In this document: piece after piece, positions 19,428 through 27,805 of the stretch | Numbering within the stretch: the stretch's first letter is position 1 | Layout of the letters: the number at the start of each line of letters is the position of its first letter | Assembly: GCA_002376235.1 (NCBI GenBank) | Contig: DFNX01000003.1 | Coordinates: 558,001-622,000 of the forward strand | DNA from: Neorhizobium sp. UBA3556 | Lineage (GTDB): Bacteria > Pseudomonadota > Alphaproteobacteria > Rhizobiales > Rhizobiaceae | DNA length: 64,000 nucleotides | Direction: 5' to 3' | The notes under the pieces: generated by a model | What the model was told of the DNA's origin: nothing | What the model saw: only the letters and a program-made list of their open reading frames with translations | Databases searched by the model: none | Position numbers and translations under genes: made by a program

Positions 19428-19570
19428 GATCGATATCCATTGCTTTGTGGCCTTCTGGAAAGGCCGAAAATACGAGCGGTTTCTTAGAGGATGAAGGCCG
19501 GAGCGGCAAGGGCGGCGGCTGGCGAAGTATCAAGCCGGATGGTATATATCGCACCATCAAAGGGATCATC

Positions 19571-19806
19571 GCCATCAACAAGCGTGTTGCCATTGAAATC
19601 CCAGAACCCATGCATCGCCTTATTCGTCGATACGCCGATCTCCACGGCTTCGATACGGATGCCTATGCTGCCCAAGTTCTTGATAAACATCTTGAAGATC
19701 TGCATGACATTGCGGTCGTCGAAGGCACCTGCAAGACGTTCGAAACGGCAATTCACGCAATTACACGATGGAAGAACTTGAAAAGGCGATCGGTCTGGAC
19801 GATTGA
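19571..19806 (+). pseudogene. Decayed RelB-type antitoxin, frameshifted
   Basis: The frame AINKRVAIEIPEPMHRLIRR continues ...DTDAYAAQVLDKHLEDLHDI and then VVEG. At about 19725 the reading shifts: the next frame gives HLQDVRNGNSRNY then TMEELEKAIGLDD and a TGA at 19804. The tail YTMEELEKAIGLDD is a hallmark of one group of RelB-type ribbon-helix-helix antitoxins. One extra base near 19725 would restore a single frame, so a one-base deletion is the simplest explanation. No clear start codon or ribosome site is left. The locus sits between hisS and an unknown gene. Confidence 0.7.
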
Positions 19807-19836
19807 ATAAGCCATCGCCGGGAAATCTATCGCTAA
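19807..19836 (+). pseudogene. C-terminal remnant of a RelE-type toxin
   Basis: Directly after the antitoxin TGA the codons ATA AGC CAT CGC CGG GAA ATC TAT CGC TAA read ISHRREIYR-stop. G/S-HRRE-V/I-YR at the C terminus is the signature end of RelE/ParE toxins that normally follow this antitoxin. The preceding 80 or so codons are absent, so the toxin body has been deleted. Short, but the position and the exact match to the family end make chance unlikely. Confidence 0.6.
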
Positions 19837-19839
19837 TTC

Positions 19840-20592
19840 ATGATCCTCGAAGCCATCCAATATGCTGCGACCACTCTGGTCACGCCGCGCGAATTTCGTC
19901 CGTTCATCCGCTCTTCCCTCGGCCTCTGGGGCCGCGCTGGGCGGTGTGCGAAAGCGTGGAGCGCGCATGAAGAGAACTGCCATGCCTTCATCCGCGAGAC
20001 GATCGCGCCGATGAAACAGAGGCGCACCGCCGTCGTGCTCGGCTCAGGCCTCTTGCGCGATGTGCCTATCGTCGCGCTTTCGAAAAGCTTTGATACGGTG
20101 GTGCTGGTCGATCTCGTCCATCTCGCCAGCGTGAGGGCATGGATCAGAACGAAGCGACTATCCAACATTCGGTTGATCTCGCGGGATCTTTCCGGCCTTG
20201 CGGATGCGCTTGCCGGCAATGACCCGGAGCCGCTCGCGTTCCTGCGGCAGGTGCCTTATCTCGATCTCGTTGTCTCCGCTAATATCGTCTCGCAGATCGG
20301 CGTCGGTTGCCGGCGGCATCTGGAACACTCCAGCCATGTGGCGCCGGATGCGATCATTTCACAGCTCATCCGCGCCCATCTCGATGGGCTTTCCGCGCAG
20401 CCCTGCAAGACAGTGCTGCTGACGGATATAAGCTATGAAGTGACCGACCGGCAGGGCGAGGTGACCGAAGCCGACGACCTCTTCTGCGGCGTGCCGGTGC
20501 CTCAGGCAAAACAGAGCTGGGACTGGCCGGTCGCGCCTTTCGGGGAAATCGGGCGGGATCGGCAGGCCGTGCATCGGGTGATTGCGGTTTGA
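19840..20592 (+). CDS. Conserved rhizobial protein of unknown function
   Basis: 250 aa. I do not recognise a named family. The segment RRTAVVLGSGLLRDVPIVAL (about residues 61-80), then SFDTVVLVDLVHLASVRAWI, looks like the first two strands of a Rossmann-type fold with a GSG turn and a following acidic residue, as in SAM-dependent methyltransferases. Later NIVSQIGVG and TVLLTDISYEV fit further strands. It begins four bases after the relE remnant and has no strong ribosome site, so the exact start is uncertain. Confidence 0.75.
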   Translation: MILEAIQYAATTLVTPREFRPFIRSSLGLWGRAGRCAKAWSAHEENCHAFIRETIAPMKQRRTAVVLGSGLLRDVPIVALSKSFDTVVLVDLVHLASVRAWIRTKRLSNIRLISRDLSGLADALAGNDPEPLAFLRQVPYLDLVVSANIVSQIGVGCRRHLEHSSHVAPDAIISQLIRAHLDGLSAQPCKTVLLTDISYEVTDRQGEVTEADDLFCGVPVPQAKQSWDWPVAPFGEIGRDRQAVHRVIAV

Positions 20593-20752
20593 CGGCCAGC
20601 CATGTGGTCGACAGAACATAACCATCGCGCGTCGCTTATGTCGCAGATCGCCGCCGCAAAACGGCCTCACCTTCTCGGCACCGTTTCATCGATGAGCGCG
20701 ACGCGATCCCGCTTCGCTTGATTTCCGACGCCCGAAGCTTAGAATCGTTGCA

Positions 20753-21136
20753 ATGAAACAATTCGCCGCCATGATGATGTTTGCCGCATGGCTCCTTTAC
20801 GGGGCAATGCCGGTCGTGGCGATGCCATCCATGCCACATGACATGCCGGGCCAGACTGCGATGTCCGGTTCCGACATGGCGATGCACGATCATGGGCAGC
20901 ATGCCGACAACGCAGCAAAAACAGCCTCCAGCCATGGTGATGGCCATGCGCCGCAGCCCTGCCCTCACGGCAACGAGATCTGCGTCGCACCCTTCTGCTC
21001 GGCCTGCCTCGTCGTCCTGCCGGATGTCGATTTTGCCGATATCGGCCGTTTCATCCACCGTTACCCGGCACCTGAAACAGGCCCTTCGCTTGTTGTCTCC
21101 GGCCCTGCACCACTGACGCCCCCTCCCCGCGCCTGA
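20753..21136 (+). CDS. Met/His-rich exported protein, probably copper related
   Basis: 127 aa. A signal peptide (MKQFAAMMMFAAWLLYGAMP, then VVA) is followed by a segment full of Met, His and Asp (MPSMPHDMPGQTAMSGSDMA then MHDHGQH) and two cysteine motifs (QPCPHGNEIC and CSAC). Such Met/His clusters bind Cu(I)/Cu(II) in periplasmic copper proteins. It is followed 53 bases later by a DUF305 protein, also a copper-associated family. Function is inferred from composition and neighbour only. Confidence 0.75.
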   Translation: MKQFAAMMMFAAWLLYGAMPVVAMPSMPHDMPGQTAMSGSDMAMHDHGQHADNAAKTASSHGDGHAPQPCPHGNEICVAPFCSACLVVLPDVDFADIGRFIHRYPAPETGPSLVVSGPAPLTPPPRA

Positions 21137-21189
21137 TCATTTCGTCACCTGACCGAAAAACGAAATTCCAGGACACGGAAGGATAACTC

Positions 21190-21591
21190 ATGTCCAAGAC
21201 CACAATTCTTGCAGCTGCGGCAATCGCTCTCATTTCCGCAACCTCGTTTGCTGCAGCCGCCGAGACGACCTGCAGCCAATCCAGCATGAAGATGAACGGC
21301 GAAATGGGGCATGCCGAGCATCACAAGGGTGATGACAGTGCCTCGACCATGGCTTTCAAAGCCGCCAATGCGAAAATGCACGAAGGCATGGCGATCGAAT
21401 TTTCCGGAGATGCGGATGTCGATTTCACCCGCGGCATGATCGCCCATCACCAGGGCGCGATCGACATGGCAAAGGTCGAACTGGAACACGGCAAGGACCC
21501 GACCCAGCGCAAGCTGGCGGAGGCCATCATCCAGGCGCAGGAGCAGGAAATCGCCAACATGCAGGCCTGGTTGAAAGAACACGGCAAATAA
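21190..21591 (+). CDS. DUF305 family protein (CopM-like)
   Basis: 133 aa. Signal peptide (MSKTTILAAAAIALISATSF...AAA), a Met/His-rich linker (MKMNGEMGHAEHHKGDD), then the DUF305 core with FTRGMIAHHQGAIDMAKVEL and an EQEIANMQAWL end. The HHxxAIxMA motif and scattered Met residues are the metal-binding features of this family, whose cyanobacterial member CopM binds copper. GAAGGATAA precedes the ATG. Likely periplasmic and co-transcribed with the preceding gene. Confidence 0.88.
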   Translation: MSKTTILAAAAIALISATSFAAAAETTCSQSSMKMNGEMGHAEHHKGDDSASTMAFKAANAKMHEGMAIEFSGDADVDFTRGMIAHHQGAIDMAKVELEHGKDPTQRKLAEAIIQAQEQEIANMQAWLKEHGK

Positions 21592-21676
21592 GAGCCTGAA
21601 CGAACAGGCGCCGGGCGGGTTTGCCGCTTGCCCGGCGTCCATCTTCCTCCATATGATAGAGCCGGAGGCAGAGGAC

Positions 21677-22387
21677 ATGCGCCCGATTACCGCTATCGGC
21701 TTTGATGCCGACGACACGCTCTGGCAGAACGAACACTATTACCGGCTGACGGAAGAGCATTTTCAAACACTGCTCGGCGATTTTGCCGAGGGGGCGGATA
21801 TTTCCGCCAAGCTGCTCGAAGCCGAAAAGCGGAACCTCGAATATTACGGGTTCGGCATCAAGGGTTTTACTCTGTCGATGATCGAGACCGCCGTCGAGAT
21901 CACCGAAGGCAAGGTGCCGACCGAGACGATCATGAAAATCCTCGACATCGGGCGTGACCTGTTGCGCCATCCGGTCGAGTGCATGCCGCATGTGGAGGAG
22001 ACGCTGCAGGCACTGAACGGGCACTATCTTCTGGTGCTGATCACCAAGGGCGACCTGTTCGACCAGGAGCGCAAGCTGGCGCAATCGGGACTTGGCGATT
22101 ATTTCGATGCGGTGGAGATCGTCTCCGACAAGAATGCCACCACCTATCGCCGCATTTTTCACAAAGTGGCGGAAGGGCCGGAACGGGCGATGATGGTGGG
22201 CAATTCGCTGAAATCCGACATCGTGCCGGCAATCGCGGCCGGCGCTTATGGCGTCTTCATCCCCCACGCGCTGACCTGGGTTCTGGAACATGTGGACGCG
22301 CCGAGCGATGCGCCGCGTTTCCGCCAGATCGAACATCTGGGCGAGCTGCACGGCGTGCTGAACGGCATCACCTCAGCCTCGGAATAA
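21677..22387 (+). CDS. HAD family hydrolase
   Basis: 236 aa from MRPITAIGFDADDTLWQNEH. HAD motif I is FDADDTLW (nucleophile and acid Asp both present), motif II LITKGD, and motif IV VGNSLKSDIVPAIAAGA, so it should be an active phosphatase or related enzyme with a helical cap. GGAGGCAGAGGAC lies upstream of this ATG; the ATG eight codons earlier has no ribosome site. Substrate unknown. Confidence 0.9.
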   Translation: MRPITAIGFDADDTLWQNEHYYRLTEEHFQTLLGDFAEGADISAKLLEAEKRNLEYYGFGIKGFTLSMIETAVEITEGKVPTETIMKILDIGRDLLRHPVECMPHVEETLQALNGHYLLVLITKGDLFDQERKLAQSGLGDYFDAVEIVSDKNATTYRRIFHKVAEGPERAMMVGNSLKSDIVPAIAAGAYGVFIPHALTWVLEHVDAPSDAPRFRQIEHLGELHGVLNGITSASE

Positions 22388-22446
22388 CTGTTCGTTTATA
22401 CGCATTCCGGACGCAAAACCGGTTCCCAATTTTTGCTGGAATTGCT
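22388..22446. repeat. Rhizobial intergenic repeat fragment
   Basis: The segment CGCATTCCGGACGCAAAACC, then GGTTCCCAATTTTTGCTGGAATTGC, between two genes is a widespread short intergenic repeat in Rhizobiaceae genomes, recognised here from memory. Confidence 0.55.
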
Positions 22447-23070
22447 TTAGGGCCGCTTGAAGTTGAGCCGCATCTCGTCGACCTCGCTCTGGCGGAAGCA
22501 GCCGTCGATGTGGTCGTTGACCATGCCCATGGCCTGCATGAAGGCATAGATCGTGGTGGGGCCGACAAAGGTCCAGCCGCGTTTCTTCAGGTTTTTCGAC
22601 AACGCGACGGAGACCGGTGTGGTGGGGTTGGCTCTGAGCGTTTCTAGATCACGTGTGCCCGGGCGCTGATCGGCTCCGGGTTCGAAACTCCAGAAGAATT
22701 TGGCGAGCGCGCCGAATTCCTGCTGCAGATCTATGGCGCGGCGCGCATTGTTGATGGTCGAGACAATCTTGCCGCGATGGCGGATGATGCCGGCATCCGC
22801 CACCAGACGCTCGATATCGGCCTCGCCGAATTCCGCCACCTTGTGAAAATCGAACCCGGCAAAGGCTGCACGGAAATTCTCGCGTTTTCTCAGGATCGTC
22901 AGCCAGGAGAGGCCGGACTGAAAGCCTTCGAGGCAGATCTTTTCGAACAGGCGGATATCGTCGGTGACCGGGCGACCCCATTCCTCGTCGTGGTAACGGC
23001 GGTAATCCTCCAGCCCGCCATGCCAGAAGCAGCGCCCCTTGCCATCTTCACCGGTAATGATGCCCGCCAT
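22447..23070 (-). CDS. tag: DNA-3-methyladenine glycosylase I
   Basis: Base-excision repair enzyme that removes 3-methyladenine, 207 aa. It begins MAGIITGEDGKGRCFWHGG; the core YHDEEWGRPVTDDIRLFEKI, LSWLTILRKRENFR and GIIRHRGKIVSTINNARR matches E. coli Tag. The zinc ligands at the termini are kept (Cys in RCFWH, the His of YHDEEWG, and HIDGC near the end). GGGAGAAGGAA lies directly upstream of this ATG; longer in-frame starts exist upstream. Confidence 0.95.
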   Translation of the reverse strand: MAGIITGEDGKGRCFWHGGLEDYRRYHDEEWGRPVTDDIRLFEKICLEGFQSGLSWLTILRKRENFRAAFAGFDFHKVAEFGEADIERLVADAGIIRHRGKIVSTINNARRAIDLQQEFGALAKFFWSFEPGADQRPGTRDLETLRANPTTPVSVALSKNLKKRGWTFVGPTTIYAFMQAMGMVNDHIDGCFRQSEVDEMRLNFKRP

Positions 23071-23306
23071 TTCCTTCTCCCAGACCATGCTTTTACTCTC
23101 GACGTTCCAATCGTTAACGGCAGTATCGCCGGTTTCAGCTTCGGGCAACCATATCCGGCAACCCATGGCTAACCTTGCGAAAAGCTATATCGGATTTGAC
23201 GCATGAAAGCCGCCACCCGTTTACCATTCGCTTTGAGCTTGTGTTCACCATCCAGCTCAGTGGCGGGGGTACCGCCTTTCGGTGATTGTAACGAGTGGAT
23301 CCGACC

Positions 23307-24158
23307 ATGAAGGCGAGATTTCTTCTTGCGCTGGGGCTTGCCGCCCTTGCCTCAACATCTGCACTGGCAGACGACCGTTATCGCGAGCGGCCTCCGGTCG
23401 TGGTCAGCCCGGATCTTGCCGCTCCCTGGCTGATGCAGCTCGGTGCGCAGCCGCGGGCTCGGCAGAGGCAGGTGCAGCAGCGTCAGGTCTACCAGCAGCC
23501 ACAGCGGCAGATGCGGCCGCAGGCCGTGGTGAACGGCCAGCGCAATTATTACCCGGCAGCGCCGAGCCGCCCCGGCGTCGGGCGTCAGGCCGATGTCCAG
23601 CAGCCGGCGCGGACCCCAGTGGTGCGCCGTGGCATCTTCGGTGACAACAGCCAGGTGCAGCAGGCGGCCGTGCGCCCCAACCGGGCGATCCGCAGCCAGC
23701 TCGAGCCGCAGTTCCTGCCGCAGATGGTGGCCTATGACACACCGCACAAGCCCGGCACGATCGTCATCGATACCAATAACCGTTTCCTCTATCTCGTCAT
23801 GGAAGGCGGCCAGGCGAAGCGTTACGGCGTCGGCGTCGGCAAGCCCGGCTTCGAATGGGCCGGCGAGCACAAGGTGACCCGCAAGGCCGAATGGCCAAAC
23901 TGGGTGCCGCCGAAGGAAATGATCGCCCGCGAGGCGGCCAAGGGCCATTACCTGCCGGCGCGCATGGATGGCGGACCGGAAAACCCGCTCGGCGCACGCG
24001 CAATGTATCTCGGCTCGACGCTTTACCGCATCCACGGCACCAATGCGCCGTGGACGATCGGCAGCGCCGTCTCGTCGGGCTGCATCCGCATGCGCAACGA
24101 GGACGTGACCGACCTTTACGGGCTGGTCGAGGTCGGCACCCGGGTCATCGTGATTTAG
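23307..24158 (+). CDS. L,D-transpeptidase (YkuD/ErfK)
   Basis: 283-aa exported peptidoglycan cross-linking enzyme. Signal peptide MKARFLLALGLAALASTSAL; a Gln/Arg/Pro-rich low-complexity linker of about 100 residues (QRQVQQRQVYQQPQRQM); then the YkuD catalytic domain, with RIHGTNAPWTIG and the Cys motif SSGCIRMRNEDV. It probably makes 3-3 cross-links or attaches outer-membrane proteins to peptidoglycan. A paralogue with the same catalytic core follows. Confidence 0.93.
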   Translation: MKARFLLALGLAALASTSALADDRYRERPPVVVSPDLAAPWLMQLGAQPRARQRQVQQRQVYQQPQRQMRPQAVVNGQRNYYPAAPSRPGVGRQADVQQPARTPVVRRGIFGDNSQVQQAAVRPNRAIRSQLEPQFLPQMVAYDTPHKPGTIVIDTNNRFLYLVMEGGQAKRYGVGVGKPGFEWAGEHKVTRKAEWPNWVPPKEMIAREAAKGHYLPARMDGGPENPLGARAMYLGSTLYRIHGTNAPWTIGSAVSSGCIRMRNEDVTDLYGLVEVGTRVIVI

Positions 24159-24186
24159 GTTTTGCACCGATCACAGGACATGATGT

Positions 24187-24214
24187 GGCCGGATCGACAC
24201 GATCCGGCCCTTTT
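24187..24214 (+). terminator. Terminator after first L,D-transpeptidase
   Basis: GGCCGGATC (24187-24195), loop GACAC, GATCCGGCC (24201-24209), then CTTTTA. Confidence 0.8.
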
Positions 24215-24317
24215 ATCATTCGCTGCATGGTCACATTTCTCCGTCTCTGGGTTGCCCTGAGACGTCAGGCGAGACATTTTGCCCCGTCTTTAAGATCAGA
24301 TCCGCAGAGGGGTAAGG

Positions 24318-25001
24318 ATGAAATCGCGTCAATTACTGCTGGCCGTTGCCGGCATGATGTTTGCGGCCATCGCCACGACGGCACCGGTCGAAACGGCCAG
24401 CGCACAATCTCAAACGACGGCGAGCGACGTCGCACCGAAGGTTCGCAGCCGCGAAGTGCCGGCAAAATACCAGCGCCGCAGCGTGCGCTTCACCACCAAT
24501 GAAGCACCGGGCACGATCATCGTCGATACCAACAACAAGTTTCTCTATTACGTGGACGGCAAGAACCGCGCGACGCGTTACGGCATCGGTGTCGGTCGCG
24601 AAGGGTTCGGCTGGTCGGGCGAAGTGAAGGTCGGCCGCAAGGCGGAATGGCCGACATGGACGCCGCCGGCGGAAATGCGTGCCCGCGAAGCCCGCCGCGG
24701 TATCAAGCTTCCCGTCGTCATGCCGGGCGGCAAGGACAACCCGCTCGGCGCCCGCGCGCTTTATCTCTACAAGGGCGGCCGCGACACGATCTTCCGTATC
24801 CATGGCACCAACCAGCCCTGGTCGATCGGCCTCAACCTGTCTTCCGGCTGCATCCGGATGATGAACAAGGATGTCGAGCATCTTTATGCCCGCGCGCCCG
24901 TCGGCACCAAGGTCGTCGTCATCGGGCCCGGCTCCAAGCCCGGCGACGTCGCCTTCAAGGATCGCGGCATCGACATTTTCCGCACGATCTTCGGCGGTTG
25001 A
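24318..25001 (+). CDS. L,D-transpeptidase (YkuD/ErfK), second copy
   Basis: 227 aa. Signal peptide (MKSRQLLLAVAGMMFAAIAT), short linker, then the YkuD domain: TIIVDTNNKFLYYVDGKNRA, RIHGTNQPWSIG and the catalytic SSGCIRMMNKDV. The core is close to the preceding enzyme, but the Gln-rich linker is missing, so the pair arose by tandem duplication or both derive from a common exported ancestor. GAGGGGTAAGG precedes the ATG. Confidence 0.93.
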   Translation: MKSRQLLLAVAGMMFAAIATTAPVETASAQSQTTASDVAPKVRSREVPAKYQRRSVRFTTNEAPGTIIVDTNNKFLYYVDGKNRATRYGIGVGREGFGWSGEVKVGRKAEWPTWTPPAEMRAREARRGIKLPVVMPGGKDNPLGARALYLYKGGRDTIFRIHGTNQPWSIGLNLSSGCIRMMNKDVEHLYARAPVGTKVVVIGPGSKPGDVAFKDRGIDIFRTIFGG

Positions 25002-25033
25002 CCTTTACCGTATAGGGGAAGCTTCGGCTTTCA

Positions 25034-25068
25034 GTCGTCATGCTCGGGACAAGCCCGAGCATGACGAC
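25034..25068. repeat. Palindromic intergenic repeat
   Basis: A perfect 15-bp inverted repeat, GTCGTCATGCTCGGG / CCCGAGCATGACGAC, with a five-base loop. This GTCATGCTCGGG palindrome is a common REP-like element between rhizobial genes; it may also act as a transcription stop between the two converging genes. Confidence 0.7.
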
Positions 25069-25088
25069 CGGGACGTTTTCCTGCCCTT

Positions 25089-26390
25089 TCAGCCCTTCAG
25101 CTTCCCAGGCTTCTCCCCACCATAGGCCCAGTCCAGCAGTTCCACCGTATGGATCACCGGAATGGCCGTGCCCGAGCCGATCTGGGTCATGCAGCCGATA
25201 TTACCGGTGGCGATGATGTCCGGTTTCGTCGCCTCGATGTTTCTCACCTTGCGGGCCTTCAGTTCGGCGGAGATTTCCGGCTGGAGAATGTTGTAGGTGC
25301 CGGCGGAGCCGCAACAGAGATGGCCTTCGGCGGGATCGCGGACGGTGAAGCCGGCGTTCTTCAGCAACAGTTTTGGTGCCATGGTGATCTTCTGGCCGTG
25401 CTGCATCGAACACGCCGAATGATAGGCGACATTCAGGCGTGTCGGCTCCTGTCGCGGCAGGTCGAGCGTTGCCAGATATTCGGTAATATCCCTTGCCAGG
25501 CCCGATACCCTCACCGCTTTTTCCGCGTAGGCCGGATCGAGCCGAAGCATGTGGCCGTAATCCTTGATCGTCGTGCCGCAGCCGGATGCGGTGACGATGA
25601 TCGCGTCGAGGCCTTTTCTTTCGATCTCGCGGATCCAGACATCGACATTGTGGCGGGCGAAATCCAGCGCCTCTTCCTCACGTCCCATGTGATGGACCAG
25701 CGCACCGCAACAGCCCTCCCCCTCCGGCATCACGACCTCGATGCCGAAGCGGGCAAGCAGCCGGGTCGTCGCCTGGTTGATGCCGGGATCGAGAACGCTC
25801 TGCGCGCAGCCGGCAAGGATCGCCACCCGGCCGCGCCTGATACCCCGCACAGGCTGCGCACCGCGCAGCACAGCAGCAGACGGCGCCGGCAGTGATGACG
25901 GTGCGAGATCGAGCATGGCGGCGAGCGGCTTCAACGCCTTCACCCGCTTCAACAAAGGCGCGAAGGGGCGGCCGAATTTCGCCAGGGTCAGCGCAGTGCG
26001 GAAACGGGATGGATAGGGAAGGATGGCCGCGAGCAGGCTGCGGATCAGCCGGTCGATCAGCGGGCGCTTGTAGGTGTTTTCGATATGGACGCGGGCATGA
26101 TCGACGAGATGCATGTAGTCGACGCCGGAGGGACAGGTGGAAACGCAGGACAGGCAGGAGAGGCAGCGGTCGATATGGGTGACCACCTCCTCATCGGCCG
26201 CCCTTCCATTTTCCAGCATGTCCTTGATCAGATAGATGCGGCCGCGCGGGCTATCGAGTTCGTTGCCGAGCGTGACATAGGTGGGACAGGTGGCGGTGCA
26301 GAAACCACAATGGACGCAGCGGCGCAGGATCTTTTCGGATTCGGCGACGTGAGGGTCTTCGAGCTGTTCGGGGGTGAAGGAGGTCTGCAT
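25089..26390 (-). CDS. glcF: Glycolate oxidase iron-sulfur subunit
   Basis: 433 aa, electron-transfer subunit of the glycolate dehydrogenase GlcDEF complex. Two [4Fe-4S] motifs CxxCxxCxxxCP are at residues 25-35 (CVHCGFCTATCP) and 76-86 (CLSCLSCVSTCP). The C-terminal half carries two CCG domains (GCCGALVHHMG and CCGSAGTYNILQPE). Last gene of glcD-glcE-glcF. Confidence 0.96.
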   Translation of the reverse strand: MQTSFTPEQLEDPHVAESEKILRRCVHCGFCTATCPTYVTLGNELDSPRGRIYLIKDMLENGRAADEEVVTHIDRCLSCLSCVSTCPSGVDYMHLVDHARVHIENTYKRPLIDRLIRSLLAAILPYPSRFRTALTLAKFGRPFAPLLKRVKALKPLAAMLDLAPSSLPAPSAAVLRGAQPVRGIRRGRVAILAGCAQSVLDPGINQATTRLLARFGIEVVMPEGEGCCGALVHHMGREEEALDFARHNVDVWIREIERKGLDAIIVTASGCGTTIKDYGHMLRLDPAYAEKAVRVSGLARDITEYLATLDLPRQEPTRLNVAYHSACSMQHGQKITMAPKLLLKNAGFTVRDPAEGHLCCGSAGTYNILQPEISAELKARKVRNIEATKPDIIATGNIGCMTQIGSGTAIPVIHTVELLDWAYGGEKPGKLKG

Positions 26391-26432
26391 CTATCGACGC
26401 GCCTCCTTTTCCGCACCGCTGAGTACGAAATT

Positions 26433-26538
26433 GCCCCTCATCCGGCTGCCGCCACCTTCTCCCCGTAATAACGGGGAGAAGGAATATGCCGCCCCCTCTC
26501 GCCCAGCCACTGAGGTGGAGAGGGTTAGGGTGAGGGGC
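26433..26538. repeat. Rhizobial mosaic repeat between glcE and glcF
   Basis: The segment is bounded by the inverted pair GCCCCTCA (26433) and TGAGGGGC (26531-26538). Inside are the hairpin CCTTCTCCCCG / CGGGGAGAAGG and a CCTCTC...GAGAGG pair. This block (CTCATCCGGCTGCCGCCACC...) is a repeated intergenic element in rhizobia. It splits the glcE-glcF spacer (188 bases). Confidence 0.65.
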
Positions 26539-26578
26539 GTGCCACGGGCAAACAGCCATTTGCTAAAGTTCATTCTCA

Positions 26579-27778
26579 TCACCCCATCTTCCCCAACCCG
26601 AAAATCCCTGCCGGATCGAGCTTTTCCTTCACGCGCGCAGACAGCGCCGCAACCGCATCCGGTAACGGCTCGAAAGTAGGGATTTCGGCACGCGCCGCTT
26701 CCGACGCACGAACCAGCGTTGCGTGGCCACCGCCGAGTGCGCGGATATAGCGGCGGACAAGCTCGGCTTCGGGGTCTGCTTCCATGCGCATCCAGACCAG
26801 CCCTCCCTGCCAGTCGTAAAAGGCATCGATACCGGCCTCCAGCCGAAGTGCGTAGACCAGATGGTAACCGGCGCTCGGCGCGACGGAGACCCGCCAGAGG
26901 GGCTTTTCCGTGCCATCGGCATAAGGGGCGACGTCGCGGATTTCGCGCCAAAGCGTGAGGCTCTGCTCCATGCCGAGCCTCGTCACCGGACCGAAGGCTT
27001 CCATGACGGCCGCGAGTTTTTTTGCGCGCGCCTCGACGGAAGGGGCTAGGCCTTCGAGGCGAAAGACGGTTGCCTCGCCTTCAGGGAGTTCGCCGCCGAT
27101 GAAGCGGGAGCGAACACTGGCCGGAAGGTGTGCTGCACCGGAGATTTCTACCGGCAAAGCCACGGCCGCGGCCATCGCCTTTGCCGCCATCTCGTCGTCG
27201 AGGCCGGATATGACGACATTCTCCGTCATCGGCGGAACCGGGAGCACGCGAAACGTGACTTCGGTGAGGAAGCCGAGCGTGCCCTGCGAGCCGGCCAGAA
27301 GTTTGGTGAGGTCGAGGCCGGTGACATTCTTCATCACCCTGCCGCCGGCGCGGATGATTTCGCCGCGGCCATTGACGAAGCGGAGACCGAGCAGGCTGTC
27401 GCGCGCCGCCCCCGAAACGAAACGGCGGGGGCCGGAAACATTGGCGGCAAACACGCCGCCGATGGTCGGCTCGCCTTTGGTGCCGAGAATGCCGCGATGG
27501 TCCATCGGCTCGAAGGCCATCATCTGGCGGTTTGCGGCAAGGGCCGCCTCGACCTCGGCCACCGGCGTGCCGGACCTGACGGTCATCACCATTTCTGCCG
27601 GATCGTAATCGACGATGCCCGTGAGACCGCGGGAGCTGATCGGTTCGGCTGGTTGGATGACCCTGGCAAAACCACGGGTGTTGTTGCCGCAGATCGCCAG
27701 CGGCTTTTTGTCGGCTGCAGCGTTGCGGATGATGTAGGCGGCATCGGTTTCGGTATTGGGGATCAGCATGCGGGGCAT
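26579..27778 (-). CDS. glcE: Glycolate oxidase FAD-binding subunit
   Basis: 399 aa. The N-terminal FAD-binding (VAO/PCMH-type) domain has KPLAICGNNTRGFARVIQPA, LGTKGEPTIGGVFAANVSGP and GGRVMKNVTGLDLTKLLAGS. GlcE is a shortened GlcD paralogue that, with GlcD and GlcF, oxidises glycolate to glyoxylate at the membrane. GGGAGAG directly abuts the first ATG; the next ATG three codons on (27769) is an equally plausible start. Confidence 0.94.
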   Translation of the reverse strand: MPRMLIPNTETDAAYIIRNAAADKKPLAICGNNTRGFARVIQPAEPISSRGLTGIVDYDPAEMVMTVRSGTPVAEVEAALAANRQMMAFEPMDHRGILGTKGEPTIGGVFAANVSGPRRFVSGAARDSLLGLRFVNGRGEIIRAGGRVMKNVTGLDLTKLLAGSQGTLGFLTEVTFRVLPVPPMTENVVISGLDDEMAAKAMAAAVALPVEISGAAHLPASVRSRFIGGELPEGEATVFRLEGLAPSVEARAKKLAAVMEAFGPVTRLGMEQSLTLWREIRDVAPYADGTEKPLWRVSVAPSAGYHLVYALRLEAGIDAFYDWQGGLVWMRMEADPEAELVRRYIRALGGGHATLVRASEAARAEIPTFEPLPDAVAALSARVKEKLDPAGIFGLGKMG

Positions 27779-27805
27779 CTCTCCCGCCGTGCTTTCCGGG
27801 AAGTA

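Noticed and set aside
19484..19756. Minus-strand frame of 90 codons just upstream of hisS, ending ...GAIYTIRLDTSPAAALAAPA
   Set aside because: The + strand carries the RelB-type end TMEELEKAIGLDD and RelE stub, which explains the DNA better; no ribosome site for the minus frame.
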